Of a stretch of DNA of 60,182 bases, positions 48,746 through 58,471 are shown piece after piece; position 1 is the first letter of the stretch, and each line of letters opens with the position of its first letter. A program made the translations under genes and the position numbers. The DNA is taken from contig JAAWHU010000012.1 of assembly GCA_022796015.1 (NCBI GenBank), positions 1-60,182 on the forward strand, read 5' to 3'. The notes beneath the pieces are model-generated. The model was not told the origin of the DNA and made no database searches. It saw nothing but the letters and a program-made list of their open reading frames with translations. This DNA is from Hungatella sp. (GTDB taxonomy: Bacteria > Bacillota > Clostridia > Lachnospirales > Lachnospiraceae).

Positions 48746-50500
48746 TTATGCCCCCATCTGAGAGCTGCCGATTTCCTTATATACAGAACAGTGTTCCATC
48801 AAGTAGTCATGGTCTCCGTATCCGATGGCTTTTCCTTCTTCCAGCACCAGAATGTGGTCGGCGCTCATGACGGAGCTGACTCTCTGGGCAATGACAACAC
48901 AGGTGGTATTCTGAAAATGAGTTTTTAATTCCTGCCTTAGGGCAGCGTCAGTTTTGTAGTCCAGAGCGCTTGAGGAGTCGTCCAGCACCAGAATTTCAGG
49001 CCCGGCGCCTAAGGCTCTGGCAATCAGGATCCGCTGCTTCTGGCCGCCGCTTAAGTTGGCGCCCTTAATATCCAGCTTCTCGTCCAGACCGCCTTTTTCT
49101 GCTACAAATTCAGCCGCCCTGGCATAGTTAAGGGCCTGTTCCCCTTCCTTGCGGGTAAGGCTGCGGCCCATGGTGATATTTTCAAAAATGGTATCCTCAA
49201 AAATCACGTCATTCTGAAACACGACCCCAAAACGATGCCTTAGATCCTTAAATTTCATGGTTCGGATATCCTGGCCGTCAATGCGTATGGTCCCTCTGTA
49301 GGACTGATAAAATCCCATAAGAAGATTGATGATGGTGGTCTTTCCCGAACCTGTAGAACCGATGATTCCTAAAGTCTCCCCTTTCATGAGAGAAAAATGA
49401 ATGTCCTGCAGGTTATCTGTATTCCCATGATAGGAGAAGGAGACATGGTCAAATTCAATGTGGGGAGCCTGGACAGCATCTGTCTTATGGATGTTTGGGC
49501 CTGGGGCCTGTGGGGAGTCGGCATTCTCCTCACCCTGGTCTCTTGGCTCTCTCTCGTCATGGGCCTCTAGGACCTGGACGATCCTTCCGGCAGAGGCTGT
49601 AGCCTTGGAGATCATGATGAACATACGGGAGATAGACATCATGGCGTTGAGAATAATGGTAAAATATGTCATAAAGGCCAGAATCTTTCCCACCTCTGAG
49701 GTCCCTGTATTCACCCGGTAAGCCCCTGCGATAATGACACCTACAAGTCCTAAGTTCAGGAAGATATTCATGGCCGGATTGCTGATGGCAGTGGTCATGG
49801 TAGCTTTGCGCTCTGCCTCCACCACGTCTCTGTTGATCCTATCAAAACGGCCCCGCTCATAATCTTCCTTGGACAGGGCCTTGATTACACGGATTCCCAC
49901 AATATCCTCCCGCACCAGCCGGACAAACCCATCCACCTTTTCCTGGAGGGAGGCAAAGAGAGGAATCCCCTTTTTGGACACAAAAACCACCACCAGGGCA
50001 AGAGGCGGCATAGTGGCCAAAAGCACACAGGCCAGCACAGGATCCAGAACCATGGTCATGGCCACGCCGCCTATGAGAAGAATGGGGGCGCGGACTCCCA
50101 GCCGTTGGATGCGGGCCAGCATCTGATGAACATAGTAGGTGTCGCTGGTGAGCCTGGAGATCAGGGAAGGCCGGGTAATCTGATCCGCATCTTCATGGGA
50201 CAGGTACATGACCTTGGCAAATAGGTCTCCCCTGACTGTAAAGATAGCGTCACTGGCCACACGGGAGGCCATGCGGTTGGCTGTTATATTCAAATATGCG
50301 GCAAAGATGGAACACAAAACCATGAAACCGCCCCACAGGAAGATCTCGTTTCGATTCCCTGTGGGGATTACGAAGTCTATCATATGGGCCAGGGTCCATG
50401 GCAGAAGAAGATCCAGAATGGTTCCGAAAAATTTAATAGAAATTCCGGCGGCCATGCGCCGGTAATAGGGGGCTAAATAGTAGGTGAGTATTTTCTTCAA
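48746..50500 (-). CDS. ABC exporter subunit, degenerate NBD (heterodimer partner B)
   Basis: 584 residues: six membrane helices (about 10-300), then an ABC domain with IGSTGSGKTTIINLL, canonical LSGGQKQR, but Walker B LVLDDSSSALD (Glu replaced by Asp) and AQRVSS (switch His replaced by Gln). These changes are characteristic of the inhibited site in heterodimeric exporters such as TM287/288 and BmrCD. It is 22 bp downstream of the YhaN-like gene, in the same leftward group. Confidence 0.91.
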   Translation of the reverse strand: MKKILTYYLAPYYRRMAAGISIKFFGTILDLLLPWTLAHMIDFVIPTGNRNEIFLWGGFMVLCSIFAAYLNITANRMASRVASDAIFTVRGDLFAKVMYLSHEDADQITRPSLISRLTSDTYYVHQMLARIQRLGVRAPILLIGGVAMTMVLDPVLACVLLATMPPLALVVVFVSKKGIPLFASLQEKVDGFVRLVREDIVGIRVIKALSKEDYERGRFDRINRDVVEAERKATMTTAISNPAMNIFLNLGLVGVIIAGAYRVNTGTSEVGKILAFMTYFTIILNAMMSISRMFIMISKATASAGRIVQVLEAHDEREPRDQGEENADSPQAPGPNIHKTDAVQAPHIEFDHVSFSYHGNTDNLQDIHFSLMKGETLGIIGSTGSGKTTIINLLMGFYQSYRGTIRIDGQDIRTMKFKDLRHRFGVVFQNDVIFEDTIFENITMGRSLTRKEGEQALNYARAAEFVAEKGGLDEKLDIKGANLSGGQKQRILIARALGAGPEILVLDDSSSALDYKTDAALRQELKTHFQNTTCVVIAQRVSSVMSADHILVLEEGKAIGYGDHDYLMEHCSVYKEIGSSQMGA

Positions 50501-50522
50501 GGGGAACGCCTCGTTTTCTTCT

Positions 50523-52412
50523 TTAGATTTGAACCAAATGATAAGGAATCTGGTTAGCCGTCAGCATCTGTGCCTCCCTCTGATGGCAGGTAAAGATAAT
50601 GATTTGGCCTGTGTAGGCGGTGCAGAGCCACTTGAGGGCGCTCTTTAACCGGTCCTCGTCGTAAAGGACAAAGCTGTCGTCAAAGATAAGGGGCATGTGA
50701 TCCCGCTGTTCGCTTTGAATCAGCCTGGCGGCCGCTAAGCGCAGGGCCAGATAGATTTGATCCATGGTGCCGCTGCTCACCTGCTCTAAAGGGACAAGCC
50801 TGGAGGGCGTGTTCATGAATACCCCCAAGTTCTCGTCAATACTCATGCTGGTATAAATACCGCCGGTAATGCCGCCGATGAGCTCTGAGGCAGTCTTATT
50901 CAGATAGAGGCCAAAGGAGTCCCGAATCGAGGCGGACAGCTCCGTCATGGTATCCTGGGCCAGGTCGATGGCTGCAAGCTCCTGGGATATCCGCTCGTTT
51001 TCCGCCAAAGTACGGCGCAGGACCTCCATCTGGGTCTTATAATTGGACAGAAGCTCCAGCTTTTTCTCCAGCTCCCACTGCTGCTTCTGCTGTTTTTCTA
51101 TGAACTCACTGTAATTGTTCTGCTGTTCCTGCAGGCCGTTGATTTCAGCAGTGAGATGACGGATGGTCTCGTCAGATTTATCCATGGCGGCGCTGAGACG
51201 CTGGAACTCCATCATCCGCTCCACAAAGGCGTTCATAGCCTCCCGGGAGATGGTGCCATCCCCCAGATGGCGGGTAAAGGATTCGGTAAGCACCTGGGAG
51301 GACAAGGCCAGCTCCTTCACAAGGCCCTTGCCCTTCCACAGGGACAGGAGGCCTGACAGATACAAAAGGGCGGCTGCCCCGGCTGATGCCGCGAGTACAT
51401 AAATGGTCAAATAGTTCGGAGGGTTCTCATGAAGAGCCGCAAAAAGCCGGGATATGGGGTTCTGGTCTCCTAAGCAGTAGACATAGATTCCAAAGGCAAG
51501 ACAGCAGGTAGCCAGGACAAAGGCGGCAGCCTGAAGGAACCGGCGGGATTTTTTCTCACATCTGGCCTTGGTTGTCTCATAATCCTTATAGACCTCCTGA
51601 GTCTTTTCCAGATAGCTTTGGATCGAGGGGATGTCGCTGAATTTATTCTGGGACAGCACCTGCCTGCCCCGGGCTACCTTCTGAAGCAGGCCCTCCTTTT
51701 CAGCCTGCTTGGCCTCCTGCTTGGAGCGGGTGTCCAGTTTCATCTGCTGATAAGCAGGAAGCTGATTTTCATATTCCGGGGAGGAGATTTCCTTCTCCAG
51801 AGTCTTGATCTCGCCTAACAGGGAGGTGTATGAGCGGGCGGCTTCCGGCACCAGCTGGGCTTCCAGCTGCTTTTTCTGTTTTTTCAGGTAATCGGTGGCC
51901 CTGGTAATGTTTAAGGCCATGCTGCCTGTTGTGTTCATGTTGGCAATATAATTCTTCAGCTCCGATACCATGCCTGCTTCCGTGGCGCTTTTCAGCTGCC
52001 CGATGCTTATGGTATTGTTGTAGGCCGTCTCGCTTAGCCCGCAGAGCAGCTCATCAAGAAGAGCCTTGGTGGGGGACAGGGATTTGCCCAAGGTCTCGTC
52101 TATTATATGCAGTTCCTTTTTGGTTTTCTGGAAGCTGCGCTCAATCCGGTAGATATGCCCATCCTTTTCCAGACGCAGAGAACCCTCGTAGGCCCCGCTG
52201 TTTTCCCAGGGCTCGTATTTGCTGTAGAGATCGTTTTTAGACGCCCTGCCTCTCTGGGGCTGGATTCCGAAAAGCATGCCTCGGATAAAGGTGTGAATAG
52301 TAGATTTGCCGGCCTCGTTTTTTCCGTATACCACATTGAGGCCGTCCTGAAAGGAGATGGTCCGGTCATGAAATTTTCCAAAGCTCTTAATATGAAGTTC
52401 TAAAAATCTCAT
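50523..52412 (-). CDS. AAA ATPase of the SbcC/YhaN group
   Basis: 629 residues: an N-terminal half-ABC lobe with Walker A VYGKNEAGKSTI (about 29-40), a coiled region interrupted by two hydrophobic segments (about 300-322 and 345-370), further coil, and a C-terminal lobe with MPLIFDDSFVLYDEDRL (Walker B/D-loop) and LEQVSSGTMDQIYLALRLA (signature). B. subtilis YhaN is much longer, so this is a short form. It forms, with the adjacent nuclease (2-bp gap), an SbcCD/Mre11-Rad50-like pair proposed to process DNA ends. Confidence 0.85.
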   Translation of the reverse strand: MRFLELHIKSFGKFHDRTISFQDGLNVVYGKNEAGKSTIHTFIRGMLFGIQPQRGRASKNDLYSKYEPWENSGAYEGSLRLEKDGHIYRIERSFQKTKKELHIIDETLGKSLSPTKALLDELLCGLSETAYNNTISIGQLKSATEAGMVSELKNYIANMNTTGSMALNITRATDYLKKQKKQLEAQLVPEAARSYTSLLGEIKTLEKEISSPEYENQLPAYQQMKLDTRSKQEAKQAEKEGLLQKVARGRQVLSQNKFSDIPSIQSYLEKTQEVYKDYETTKARCEKKSRRFLQAAAFVLATCCLAFGIYVYCLGDQNPISRLFAALHENPPNYLTIYVLAASAGAAALLYLSGLLSLWKGKGLVKELALSSQVLTESFTRHLGDGTISREAMNAFVERMMEFQRLSAAMDKSDETIRHLTAEINGLQEQQNNYSEFIEKQQKQQWELEKKLELLSNYKTQMEVLRRTLAENERISQELAAIDLAQDTMTELSASIRDSFGLYLNKTASELIGGITGGIYTSMSIDENLGVFMNTPSRLVPLEQVSSGTMDQIYLALRLAAARLIQSEQRDHMPLIFDDSFVLYDEDRLKSALKWLCTAYTGQIIIFTCHQREAQMLTANQIPYHLVQI

Positions 52413-52414
52413 GC

Positions 52415-53485
52415 TTAACTCCTTTCATCGGTAGTGCGCAAAAGAGCATTGATTCCGTAATAGAGAGCCTTTTTTTCCACCAGGCTCATCTCCGGCTTCT
52501 GAAGGGCGCGGATGTAGAACCCGATCATGTCGCTGGGATGCTCTGCAAAAAGAGCGCTGAAATTGTACTGAGGTTCCGATTCATCCATAATCTCCACAAT
52601 GCGGAATTTGGACAGAAGGTTTTCCAAGTCAAATTCAATCTCAGGATCCCGCATACCCCGGATGCGGAAGCGGTAAATGTGGTGGCGGCCGCGGCGTTCA
52701 ATCTCCTGTGCAATCTTCATCTCCAGCTCCGTGTTGGTGGTTGCAGGAGTGATATTGACTGCAAGGGGAATATACTGGGAGCGGCAAAGCGGAAGAAACT
52801 CCAGAGAAGAGACTTTCTTTGTAGCTGCACTGATCTCCCCGGCCAGGATTCCGTGGGCGCCGGTCTCAGTCTTATCAAGAGGTTCCGGGGATCCGGGATA
52901 TGCCATCTTCCCCGGAGAGAGGATCTCCGGTTTGTGAATGTGTCCCAGAGCGATGTAAGAAAAATCCGAGGCAGCCAGGGCGGCCTTGTCAAAGGGCAGA
53001 TGGCTGGCATCCCCCCCATGAATCATGAGAATATGAATCCGGTCGTCCAAGGGAACCGCCAGATGATCCGCACGATTCTCCCGAATCTCGGGAGTGGTGT
53101 AGCTGAACCCATGAACCTCCACATTGCAGTCGTCAAAATATATGCTGCTTATACTGTCATCCATAAAAAACGTTACATTGGAACACCAGGAAAAGCTGAG
53201 AAGGGCCGAATTAGGACGGATCCTGTCATGATTGCCGGCAATGATCACAACGTGCACTGCCGGGATGGTGGTGAACAGGTAATTGATCTCCTTCAGATCC
53301 TTCTGCAGAGGCTGCCGGTGGAACAGATCGCCGGAAATGAAGAGAAAATCCACTTCCCTCTCCCGGGCCTTTGTGACAATCTGGGAGAAGGTATCCTTAA
53401 TGGCCTGAGTTCTCTCCCGGCTCCAGGGCTTGTCACTGTCAGGAGTCATGCCCCAATGCACATCGGCAGTATGGATAAATTTCAT
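52415..53485 (-). CDS. DNA repair metallophosphatase, SbcD/YhaO-like
   Basis: 356 residues with a complete Mre11-type metal site: HTADVHWG (DxH), SGDLFHRQ, AGNHDRI, HGGD and GHIH. A capping domain follows (about 230-350). It would cut DNA ends or hairpins in a complex with the YhaN-like ATPase next to it, whose start is 2 bp past its stop. Preceded by GGAGG. Located 36 bp downstream of asnS. Confidence 0.88.
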   Translation of the reverse strand: MKFIHTADVHWGMTPDSDKPWSRERTQAIKDTFSQIVTKAREREVDFLFISGDLFHRQPLQKDLKEINYLFTTIPAVHVVIIAGNHDRIRPNSALLSFSWCSNVTFFMDDSISSIYFDDCNVEVHGFSYTTPEIRENRADHLAVPLDDRIHILMIHGGDASHLPFDKAALAASDFSYIALGHIHKPEILSPGKMAYPGSPEPLDKTETGAHGILAGEISAATKKVSSLEFLPLCRSQYIPLAVNITPATTNTELEMKIAQEIERRGRHHIYRFRIRGMRDPEIEFDLENLLSKFRIVEIMDESEPQYNFSALFAEHPSDMIGFYIRALQKPEMSLVEKKALYYGINALLRTTDERS

Positions 53486-53521
53486 GTCTGTTCCTCCTTG
53501 GCAGAATTCCGGCGTCTGATG

Positions 53522-54913
53522 CTACAGTTCGCAGTTGTTTACGGTTCTCGGGAAGGGGATCACATCCCGGATGTTGGACATGCCTGTAAGGTACATGACA
53601 CACCGCTCAAAGCCCAGTCCGAAGCCGGAGTGGCGGGCGGAGCCGTATTTGCGCAGATCCAGGTAAAAATCGTAATCCTCTTCCTTGAGGCCCAGCTCTT
53701 TCATGCGGGCCGCCAGTTTGTCATAGCTGTCCTCACGCTGGCTGCCGCCGATGATCTCGCCGATACCGGGAACAAGACAGTCCATGGCAGCCACAGTCTT
53801 ATTGTCGTCGTTGAGCTTCATATAGAACGCCTTGATCTCCTTGGGATAATCCGTTACGAACACAGGCTTTTTAAATACCTGTTCCGTCAGATAGCGCTCA
53901 TGCTCTGTCTGAAGATCGCATCCCCAGAACACTTTATAGTCGAAATTGTCGTTGTTCTTTTCCAAAATCTCCACGGCCTCCGTGTAGGTCACATGGCCGA
54001 ACTGGGAGTTCAAAACACCCTTTAACCGATCCAAAAGCCCCTTGTCCACAAATTGATTAAAGAAATTCATCTCTTCGGGGGCGTGCTCCAGCACATAGCG
54101 GATAATATACTTTAACATACCCTCGGCTAAGGCCATGTTGTCCTCCAGGTCGGCAAATGCCATCTCCGGCTCGATCATCCAGAACTCGGCGGCATGGCGG
54201 GTGGTATTGGAATTCTCCGCCCGGAAGGTGGGGCCAAAGGTATAGATATTGCGGAATGCCATGGCGTAGGTTTCCCCGTTAAGCTGTCCGCTTACTGTGA
54301 GGCTTGTAGGCTTGTTGAAGAAATCCTGGGAGAAATCAACCTCTCCGCCGGGTGTCCTCGGGATATCCTTGAGATCCAGGGTAGTTACCTGGAACATCTC
54401 GCCGGCCCCCTCGCAGTCGCTGGAAGTGATGAGCGGAGTGTGGACATAGACAAAATCCCTCTCCTGAAAATACTGATGAATGGCATAGGCGATGAGAGAG
54501 CGCACCCTAAACACGGCCTGGAAGGTGTTGGTTCTTGGCCGCAGATGGGAGATGGTACGAAGATATTCAAAGCTGTGACGCTTTTTCTGAAGTGGATAAT
54601 CAGGAGCCGAAGGCCCTTCCACAGCCACCTCCGATGCCTGGATCTCAAAGGGCTGCTTTGCCTCTGGAGTAGCTACCAGAGTTCCCTTTACGATCACGGC
54701 TGCCCCTACGTTGAGCCGGCTCACCTGCTCAAAATTCTCCATGGTGTCATGATACACAATCTGAAGGGGCTCAAAATAAGAACCGTCCCCCAGGACAATA
54801 AAACCGAAAGCCTTGGAATCCCGAATACTGCGGACCCATCCTCCCACGGAGATCTCCTTATTAAGATACAGGTCTCTATTCTTATAAATCTCTCTTACAG
54901 TCACTAAATTCAT
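53522..54913 (-). CDS. asnS: Asparaginyl-tRNA synthetase
   Basis: 463 residues, class II synthetase: N-terminal OB-fold anticodon domain (about 1-120; [22 protein letters not shown]), motif 1 region [19 protein letters not shown], motif 2 [19 protein letters not shown] and motif 3 [13 protein letters not shown]. AsnS is told from AspS by the pattern of motif 2 and the short C-terminal region; an indirect GatCAB route is the alternative in some bacteria. The ATG 54913 has AAAGGAGA 7 nt upstream. An extension 43 codons upstream has no start support. Confidence 0.95.
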   Translation of the reverse strand: MNLVTVREIYKNRDLYLNKEISVGGWVRSIRDSKAFGFIVLGDGSYFEPLQIVYHDTMENFEQVSRLNVGAAVIVKGTLVATPEAKQPFEIQASEVAVEGPSAPDYPLQKKRHSFEYLRTISHLRPRTNTFQAVFRVRSLIAYAIHQYFQERDFVYVHTPLITSSDCEGAGEMFQVTTLDLKDIPRTPGGEVDFSQDFFNKPTSLTVSGQLNGETYAMAFRNIYTFGPTFRAENSNTTRHAAEFWMIEPEMAFADLEDNMALAEGMLKYIIRYVLEHAPEEMNFFNQFVDKGLLDRLKGVLNSQFGHVTYTEAVEILEKNNDNFDYKVFWGCDLQTEHERYLTEQVFKKPVFVTDYPKEIKAFYMKLNDDNKTVAAMDCLVPGIGEIIGGSQREDSYDKLAARMKELGLKEEDYDFYLDLRKYGSARHSGFGLGFERCVMYLTGMSNIRDVIPFPRTVNNCEL

Positions 54914-54949
54914 GATAATCTCCTTTTCCCAATAAAATGCACTATGACG

Positions 54950-54978
54950 ATTATACTTTATTTTCCCCGTTGATTCAA
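54950..54978 (-). promoter_or_regulatory. Predicted asnS promoter
   Basis: Reading leftward: TTGAAT, a 17-bp spacer and a perfect TATAAT, 37 bp before the start. No T-box-like leader is present between promoter and start. Confidence 0.75.
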
Positions 54979-55081
54979 GGGGAAATACGCCCCCATACAT
55001 CAGATCAGGCAAGCCCAATGGTTTATTACACAAAAATGTCAAAAAATGCCCGAAAAACGCGAAGAATCTAGCAAGAATTTA

Positions 55082-55110
55082 TTCACTATTCTAGGAATCT
55101 GTGGTATAAT
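55082..55110 (+). promoter_or_regulatory. Predicted promoter of the glgC leader / non-coding RNA
   Basis: TTCACT, a 17-bp spacer and a perfect TATAAT with extended TGTGG. The predicted start is about 570 nt before glgC. Confidence 0.65.
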
Positions 55111-55116
55111 GTTCAC

Positions 55117-55688
55117 GTAAGCAATGAGCAGTGCCAAATAAATCAAAACTATTTTTTCGCTGTGCCTGCACAGTAAGAAAAAACAGTTTCGATTTATTTG
55201 ATAGGGCGAAGCCCGTGACCGAGCCAGAGCGCAGCGCCGGCGAGACACTGCGGGGCCAAGAAAAAGGTACCCTCAGTCCCCTCCAGGTGATGCGTCAGCG
55301 AGCCCGTAGCCAAGAATCCAAAGTTCCTACCGCGAAGCGCCAGCGAGCTTTCAAGGTGTTCCCCGCGCCCCTACTCCCAAGAAGGACGAGGCGCCGGCGC
55401 CCCCTAAGCTCCCCTTCTCGCCCAGTGAACGTTCCTACGATTCTCGCTTCCCACTCCGTCACGCTCCAAGAAGCACCCGCAAGCCCGTCATCAAGAGCCA
55501 AGCACCCGCATCTCCTCCCGGAAGGCACAATTCCCACCGGCAGGCGATGTCCAAGGAAAAGCTTGCCAAGCCGGCGGTCCTATGCTGTCCAAGGCCCCAC
55601 AAGCCGAAAGTTAAGCGCCGCGGCCCTCGCTCCTGACTAATGCCAAGCCCACTGCCCGACAGAAAAATATACAGCAAGAGGTGATAAC
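55117..55688 (+). ncRNA. Long non-coding leader or RNA upstream of glgC
   Basis: A 570-bp stretch without a credible gene. It opens with a long imperfect hairpin (55135-55200: ATAAATC-AAACT-TTTTTT...CTGTG pairing with CACAG...AAAAAA-AGTTT-GATTTAT). A GGGC-GAA-GCCC hairpin follows (55204-55214). From 55215 to 55650 the plus strand is C-rich and unlike the purine-rich coding strands around it, and CCAAG occurs nine times (55256, 55310, 55377, 55466, 55498, 55551, 55566, 55589, 55643). Open frames on both strands are low-complexity. A perfect promoter precedes it. No Rfam family was recognised; a decayed gene is an alternative. Confidence 0.45.
55135..55200 (+). repeat. Long imperfect inverted repeat (hairpin)
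   Basis: Arms CAAATAAATC...CTGTG (55135-55164) and CACAG...GATTTATTTG (55169-55200) pair over roughly 27 positions with a few mismatches and a CCTG loop. No T-run follows. Confidence 0.75.
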
Positions 55689-56963
55689 GTGATCAAAAAA
55701 GAGATGATCGCCATGCTTTTGGCGGGGGGACAAGGCAGCCGTCTTGGAGTCTTAACCCAAAAAGTTGCAAAACCAGCAGTTTCTTTCGGAGGCAAATACC
55801 GCATAATTGATTTCCCCTTAAGCAACTGCATCAATTCCGGTGTAGATACTGTAGGAGTATTAACTCAGTATCAGCCTTTGCGCTTAAACACGCACATCGG
55901 AATCGGTATTCCGTGGGATCTTGACCGGAATGTAGGCGGGGTTACAGTACTCCCCCCATATGAGAAGAGCAAAGGCAGCGACTGGTATACCGGCACAGCC
56001 AATGCCATTTACCAGAACATGGAGTACATGGAACAGTACAATCCAGAATACGTTTTAATCCTGTCCGGTGACCACATTTACAAGATGGATTACGAAGTTA
56101 TGCTGGAGTATCACAAGGCAAACAATGCGGATGTCACCATTGCTGCTATGCCTGTGCCCATTGAAGAAGCAAGCCGGTTTGGTATCGTGATTACAGACGA
56201 CGCCAATCGTATTACCGAGTTTGAGGAGAAGCCGGCTAACCCGAGAAGCAATTTAGCATCTATGGGTATCTATATATTCAGCTGGAAAGTCTTAAAAGAG
56301 GCTTTGGTACAGCTTTCAGAGGTTCCCAGCTGCGACTTCGGCAAGCATGTGATCCCTTACTGCCACGGCAACGGGCAGAGGATTTTTGCCTATGAATATA
56401 ATGGTTACTGGAAGGACGTAGGAACTTTAAGCTCCTATTGGGAAGCCAATATGGAACTTATTGACATAATTCCGGAATTCAATCTCTATGAAGAATACTG
56501 GAAGATTTATACCAAGAGTGATATTATTCCTCCTCAGTTTATTGCTGCAGACGCAGTGATTGAAAAGAGCATTATCGGTGAGGGGACGGAAATCTATGGG
56601 GAAGTAAGCAACTCCGTAATCGGCGCCGGCGTCTCCATCGGAAAAGGCGCTGTGGTGAAGGACTCCATCATTATGAGAGGCAGTGTCATCGGAGAGAACA
56701 GCATCCTCAACAAAGCCATTGTTGCAGAAGATGTAGTAATCGGCAGCGGCGTAGAGCTGGGAGTGGGGGAAGTAGCCCCCAGCAAATATGATCCCAAGGT
56801 ATACCAGTCCGATCTGGTTACCATCGGGGAGCACAGTGTTATTCCCGACAATGTAAAAGTGGGAAAGAACACGGCGATTTCAGGCGAGACTACGGCGGAG
56901 GATTATCCGGATGGTCTGCTGGCCGGCGGAGACTACATTATGAAGGCAGGTGGCGCAAGATGA
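55689..56963 (+). CDS. glgC: Glucose-1-phosphate adenylyltransferase, catalytic subunit
   Basis: 424 residues from GTG 55689 with AGAGGTGAT 6 nt upstream. A nucleotidyltransferase domain ([63 protein letters not shown]) is followed by a left-handed beta helix ([20 protein letters not shown] type hexapeptides). It makes ADP-glucose, the committed step of glycogen synthesis. Overlaps glgD by 4 bp (ATGA). Expression may depend on the long leader upstream. Confidence 0.95.
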   Translation: MIKKEMIAMLLAGGQGSRLGVLTQKVAKPAVSFGGKYRIIDFPLSNCINSGVDTVGVLTQYQPLRLNTHIGIGIPWDLDRNVGGVTVLPPYEKSKGSDWYTGTANAIYQNMEYMEQYNPEYVLILSGDHIYKMDYEVMLEYHKANNADVTIAAMPVPIEEASRFGIVITDDANRITEFEEKPANPRSNLASMGIYIFSWKVLKEALVQLSEVPSCDFGKHVIPYCHGNGQRIFAYEYNGYWKDVGTLSSYWEANMELIDIIPEFNLYEEYWKIYTKSDIIPPQFIAADAVIEKSIIGEGTEIYGEVSNSVIGAGVSIGKGAVVKDSIIMRGSVIGENSILNKAIVAEDVVIGSGVELGVGEVAPSKYDPKVYQSDLVTIGEHSVIPDNVKVGKNTAISGETTAEDYPDGLLAGGDYIMKAGGAR

Positions 56964-58081
56964 GAGCGATTGGTATAGTATTAGCAGGCGGCAACAGCAA
57001 GAGAATGCGTGAATTGTCCAACAAGCGGGCCATCTCGGCCATGCCCATAGCCGGAAGCTACAGGGGTATTGACTTTGCGCTGAGCAATATGTCCAATTCC
57101 CATGTTCAGAATGTAGCGGTATTTACCCAATATAACTCCCGCTCCTTAAATGAGCACCTGAATTCCTCAAAATGGTGGGATTTCGGAAGAAAGCAGGGAG
57201 GGCTCTTCGTGTTCACGCCAACCATCACGGCGGAGCACAATGACTGGTACAGGGGAACGGCAGACGCCTTGTATCAGAACCTGACATTCTTAAAGAACAG
57301 CCATGAGCCGTATGTGGTCATTACCTCCGGCGACTGTGTTTACAAACTGGACTACAGCAAAGTGCTGGAGTATCATATTGAGAAAAAGGCCGATATCACT
57401 GTGGTGTGCAAGACCATGGCTGCAGGGACAGATGTGACCAGATTCGGCGTAGTGAAGACCAATGAGGACGGACGGATCATGGATTTCCAGGAGAAGCCCA
57501 TGATGGCGGAATCCAACACCATCTCCTGCGGCATCTACATTATCCGCCGCCGGCAGCTCATTGAGCTTTTGGAGCGCTGCGCCCAGGAAGACAGATATGA
57601 CTTTGTCAATGATATTCTGGTGCGCTATAAAAATATAAAGAGAATTTATGCATATGAATTAGAAACCTACTGGAGCAATATTGCATCTGTAGAGTCCTAT
57701 TATGAGACCAATATGGACTTTTTGAAACCAGAGGTGAGAGATTACTTCTTCCGCCAGTATCCGGAGGTCTATTCCAAGGTAGGGGATCTGCCGCCGGCGA
57801 AGTACAATCCCGGAGCCGATGTAAAGAACAGCCTGGTATCCAGCGGAACCATTATTAACGGTGTGGTGGAGAATTCCGTTCTGTTTAAACAGGTTTATGT
57901 GGGCAATAACTGCGTGATTAAGAATTCCATTATCCTTAATGATGTTTACATTGGGGACAACACGGTGATTGAGAATTGTATCGTGGAAAGCCGCGATACC
58001 ATCCGCGCCAATACCACATATATCGGAACCCCGGAAAATATTAAGATTGTAGTGGAGAAGAACGAGCGTTACACGTTATAG
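56960..58081 (+). CDS. glgD: GlgD, regulatory subunit of ADP-glucose pyrophosphorylase
   Basis: 373 residues, GlgC-like but with a changed glycine loop ([20 protein letters not shown]) and shortened beta-helix domain. In Firmicutes GlgD has little activity alone and forms the active heterotetramer with Glg[12 protein letters not shown] and [10 protein letters not shown] correspond to the substrate regions, the latter with Cys in place of His. Translationally coupled to glgC. No glgA, glgB or glgP is in the window. Confidence 0.93.
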   Translation: MRAIGIVLAGGNSKRMRELSNKRAISAMPIAGSYRGIDFALSNMSNSHVQNVAVFTQYNSRSLNEHLNSSKWWDFGRKQGGLFVFTPTITAEHNDWYRGTADALYQNLTFLKNSHEPYVVITSGDCVYKLDYSKVLEYHIEKKADITVVCKTMAAGTDVTRFGVVKTNEDGRIMDFQEKPMMAESNTISCGIYIIRRRQLIELLERCAQEDRYDFVNDILVRYKNIKRIYAYELETYWSNIASVESYYETNMDFLKPEVRDYFFRQYPEVYSKVGDLPPAKYNPGADVKNSLVSSGTIINGVVENSVLFKQVYVGNNCVIKNSIILNDVYIGDNTVIENCIVESRDTIRANTTYIGTPENIKIVVEKNERYTL

Positions 58082-58116
58082 GCGAAAGCCAAAGGCAACA
58101 CAGAGAGGGGAAAGAA

Positions 58117-58392
58117 ATGCAAATCACAGACGTAAGAGTAAGAAGAATTGAGAAAGAGGGAAAAATGAAAGCGATTGTTTCGATTACACTGGATAATGAA
58201 TTTGTTATTCATGATATCAAAGTAATCGAGGGAGAGAAAGGGCTGTTTATTGCAATGCCGAGCCGGAAGGCAGCGGATGGAGAATACCGTGATATCGCTC
58301 ATCCCATTAATTCCGAGACTCGTGATATGATCCAAAGAGTGATACTAGATAAATATGAGACAACAACACTGGAAAGTGAGGCGGCGTCATAA
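58117..58392 (+). CDS. spoVG: Septation regulator SpoVG
   Basis: 91 residues: [20 protein letters not shown], then [20 protein letters not shown] and [20 protein letters not shown], all typical. SpoVG is a small DNA/RNA-binding protein that affects septation, sporulation and other regulons. GAGAGGGGAAAG lies 8 nt before the ATG. 35 bp after glgD and followed by a terminator. Confidence 0.96.
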   Translation: MQITDVRVRRIEKEGKMKAIVSITLDNEFVIHDIKVIEGEKGLFIAMPSRKAADGEYRDIAHPINSETRDMIQRVILDKYETTTLESEAAS

Positions 58393-58436
58393 GCCGTCAG
58401 GCATTGGAACTGTTATACAGCGTCAAATGGGGAATT

Positions 58437-58470
58437 AAGAAACGGCGGCTTTGGGCCGCCGTTTCTTATG
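58437..58470. terminator. Bidirectional terminator
   Basis: AAGAAACGGCGGC pairs with GCCGCCGTTTCTT around TTTGG. Serves spoVG and the convergent isomerase gene. Confidence 0.92.
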
Positions 58471-58471
58471 T

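Noticed and set aside
52538-54025. 495-codon open frame opposite asnS and the YhaO-like gene
   Set aside because: It runs antisense to two clear genes with full motifs, has no family resemblance and no ribosome site; it is a mirror of their codon use.
54914-55080. T-box leader for asnS
   Set aside because: The predicted promoter lies only 37 bp before the start, leaving no room for a specifier loop, T-box sequence or antiterminator.
55131-55640. 169-codon frame (and minus-strand frames of 72 and 80 codons) upstream of glgC
   Set aside because: Products are rich in Arg, Pro and Ser with no fold-like pattern, and none has a ribosome site. Treated as non-coding.
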